From a bacterium (GTDB taxonomy: Bacteria > Patescibacteriota > Andersenbacteria > UBA10190), in assembly GCA_002686445.1 (NCBI GenBank), contig NZCO01000034.1:1-6857 (forward strand): a DNA stretch of 6,857 nt, written 5' to 3'. Shown here one piece after another: positions 6,468 through 6,857 of this stretch; position 1 is the stretch's first letter; every line of letters begins with the position of its first letter. The notes under the pieces are model-generated. The model was not told the DNA's origin and did not search any database. It saw only the letters and a list, made by a program, of their open reading frames with translations. Both the position numbers and the translations under genes were made by a program.

Positions 6468-6538
6468 TCGGGGCGCCGAGAATCGAACTCGATCTACACG
6501 GTCCCAAACCGTGCGTGCAGCCAGTACACCTCGCCCCG
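6468..6538 (-). tRNA. tRNA-Pro (anticodon UGG)
   Basis: The minus strand forms a full 71-nt cloverleaf: acceptor CGGGGCG (6532-6538) with CGCCCCG (6469-6475), a 4-bp D-stem with one G-U pair and GG in the loop, a 5-bp anticodon stem with loop TTTGGGA, and a T-stem with loop TTCGATT. Anticodon TGG reads proline CCA and other CCN codons. The discriminator is A (6468) and CCA is not encoded. It begins 10 nt after the HU stop codon, too close for a separate promoter outside the HU gene. Confidence 0.97.
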
Positions 6539-6548
6539 GTTATTACGC

Positions 6549-6827
6549 CTACTTTACGGCCTCTTTGAGGGTCTTGCCTGGGCGAAATTTAGCTACTCGG
6601 ACGCTGGGTACCTGTATCTCCTGGTTCGGGTTGCGTGGGTTTACCCCTCGTCGTCCTTTGCGCTCTCGCACCTCAAAAGCGCCAAATCCGGTTAAATTAA
6701 CCTTTTCGTCCAACGAAAGCATATCAATCATCTGATCGAGGAATTCGTTGATCACTTCCTCGACGTTTTTGCGAGGTTGGCGGGTAAGATCTGTTACTTT
6801 GTCGATGAGTTGTTGTTTATTGATCAT
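6549..6827 (-). CDS. hup: DNA-binding protein HU
   Basis: The 92-residue protein has the full length and pattern of the HU/IHF family. It has an N-terminal helical dimerisation part (1-40, INKQQLIDKVTDLT), then the family signature GFGAFEVRERKGRRGVNP (47-64) leading into the DNA-clasping arm, with the intercalating proline at 64 (N-P-R-N-P), and the end FRPGKTLKEAVK (81-92). HU dimers bind and bend DNA with little sequence preference and compact the nucleoid. The sequence is closer to HU than to IHF, having no N- or C-terminal extension. The ATG at 6827 matches the conserved family start. No Shine-Dalgarno is seen in the 30 nt before it, and the promoter is probably outside the window. The tRNA-Pro gene follows after 10 nt on the same strand, so a joint transcript is likely. 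Confidence 0.96.
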   Translation of the reverse strand: MINKQQLIDKVTDLTRQPRKNVEEVINEFLDQMIDMLSLDEKVNLTGFGAFEVRERKGRRGVNPRNPNQEIQVPSVRVAKFRPGKTLKEAVK

Positions 6828-6857
6828 ACGTTAAGGTAATTTAAGTATCTCTCAATA

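Overview
The window most resembles a member of the candidate phyla radiation (Patescibacteria, Parcubacteria-like). The clues are a giant multi-LamG secreted-type protein, a helix-turn-helix plus 'LYIGEG' protein of a kind I associate with these genomes, tRNA genes without an encoded CCA end, tight packing, and few Shine-Dalgarno sequences. No rRNA or marker protein is present, so this placement is an inference. The standard bacterial code fits: TAG and TGA both end plausible genes.

Layout. Positions 1-4035 (minus) are a single open frame of 1345 codons that runs off the left edge: an Ig-like N-terminal part, then repeated LamG (concanavalin A-like) modules joined by beta-rich linkers. Its first ATG has no signal peptide and lies 9 nt after an in-frame TAG beside a perfect 9-bp palindrome, so its N-terminus looks missing or displaced. 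Positions 4036-4417 hold no gene I can support. Positions 4418-5233 (plus) encode an unrecognised polytopic membrane protein with a cysteine-rich loop, followed by a strong intrinsic terminator.

The right third is all on the minus strand. Read in its direction of transcription it is HU (6827-6549), tRNA-Pro(UGG), a hairpin, a 51-residue single-pass membrane protein (6306-6151), an HTH/LAGLIDADG-like protein (6143-5442), tRNA-Gly(UCC) and a second hairpin. Each tRNA sits directly behind a protein gene: 10 nt behind HU in one case, and overlapping the end of the HTH gene by 15 nt in the other. Both are followed 8-9 nt later by nearly the same hairpin. The tRNAs therefore probably mature from mRNA-tRNA read-through transcripts.

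The most interesting points are the HTH gene's stop codon lying inside the tRNA-Gly D-arm, the repeated post-tRNA hairpin, the broken-looking start of the LamG gene, and a 97.5%-identical 120-bp repeat within that gene.
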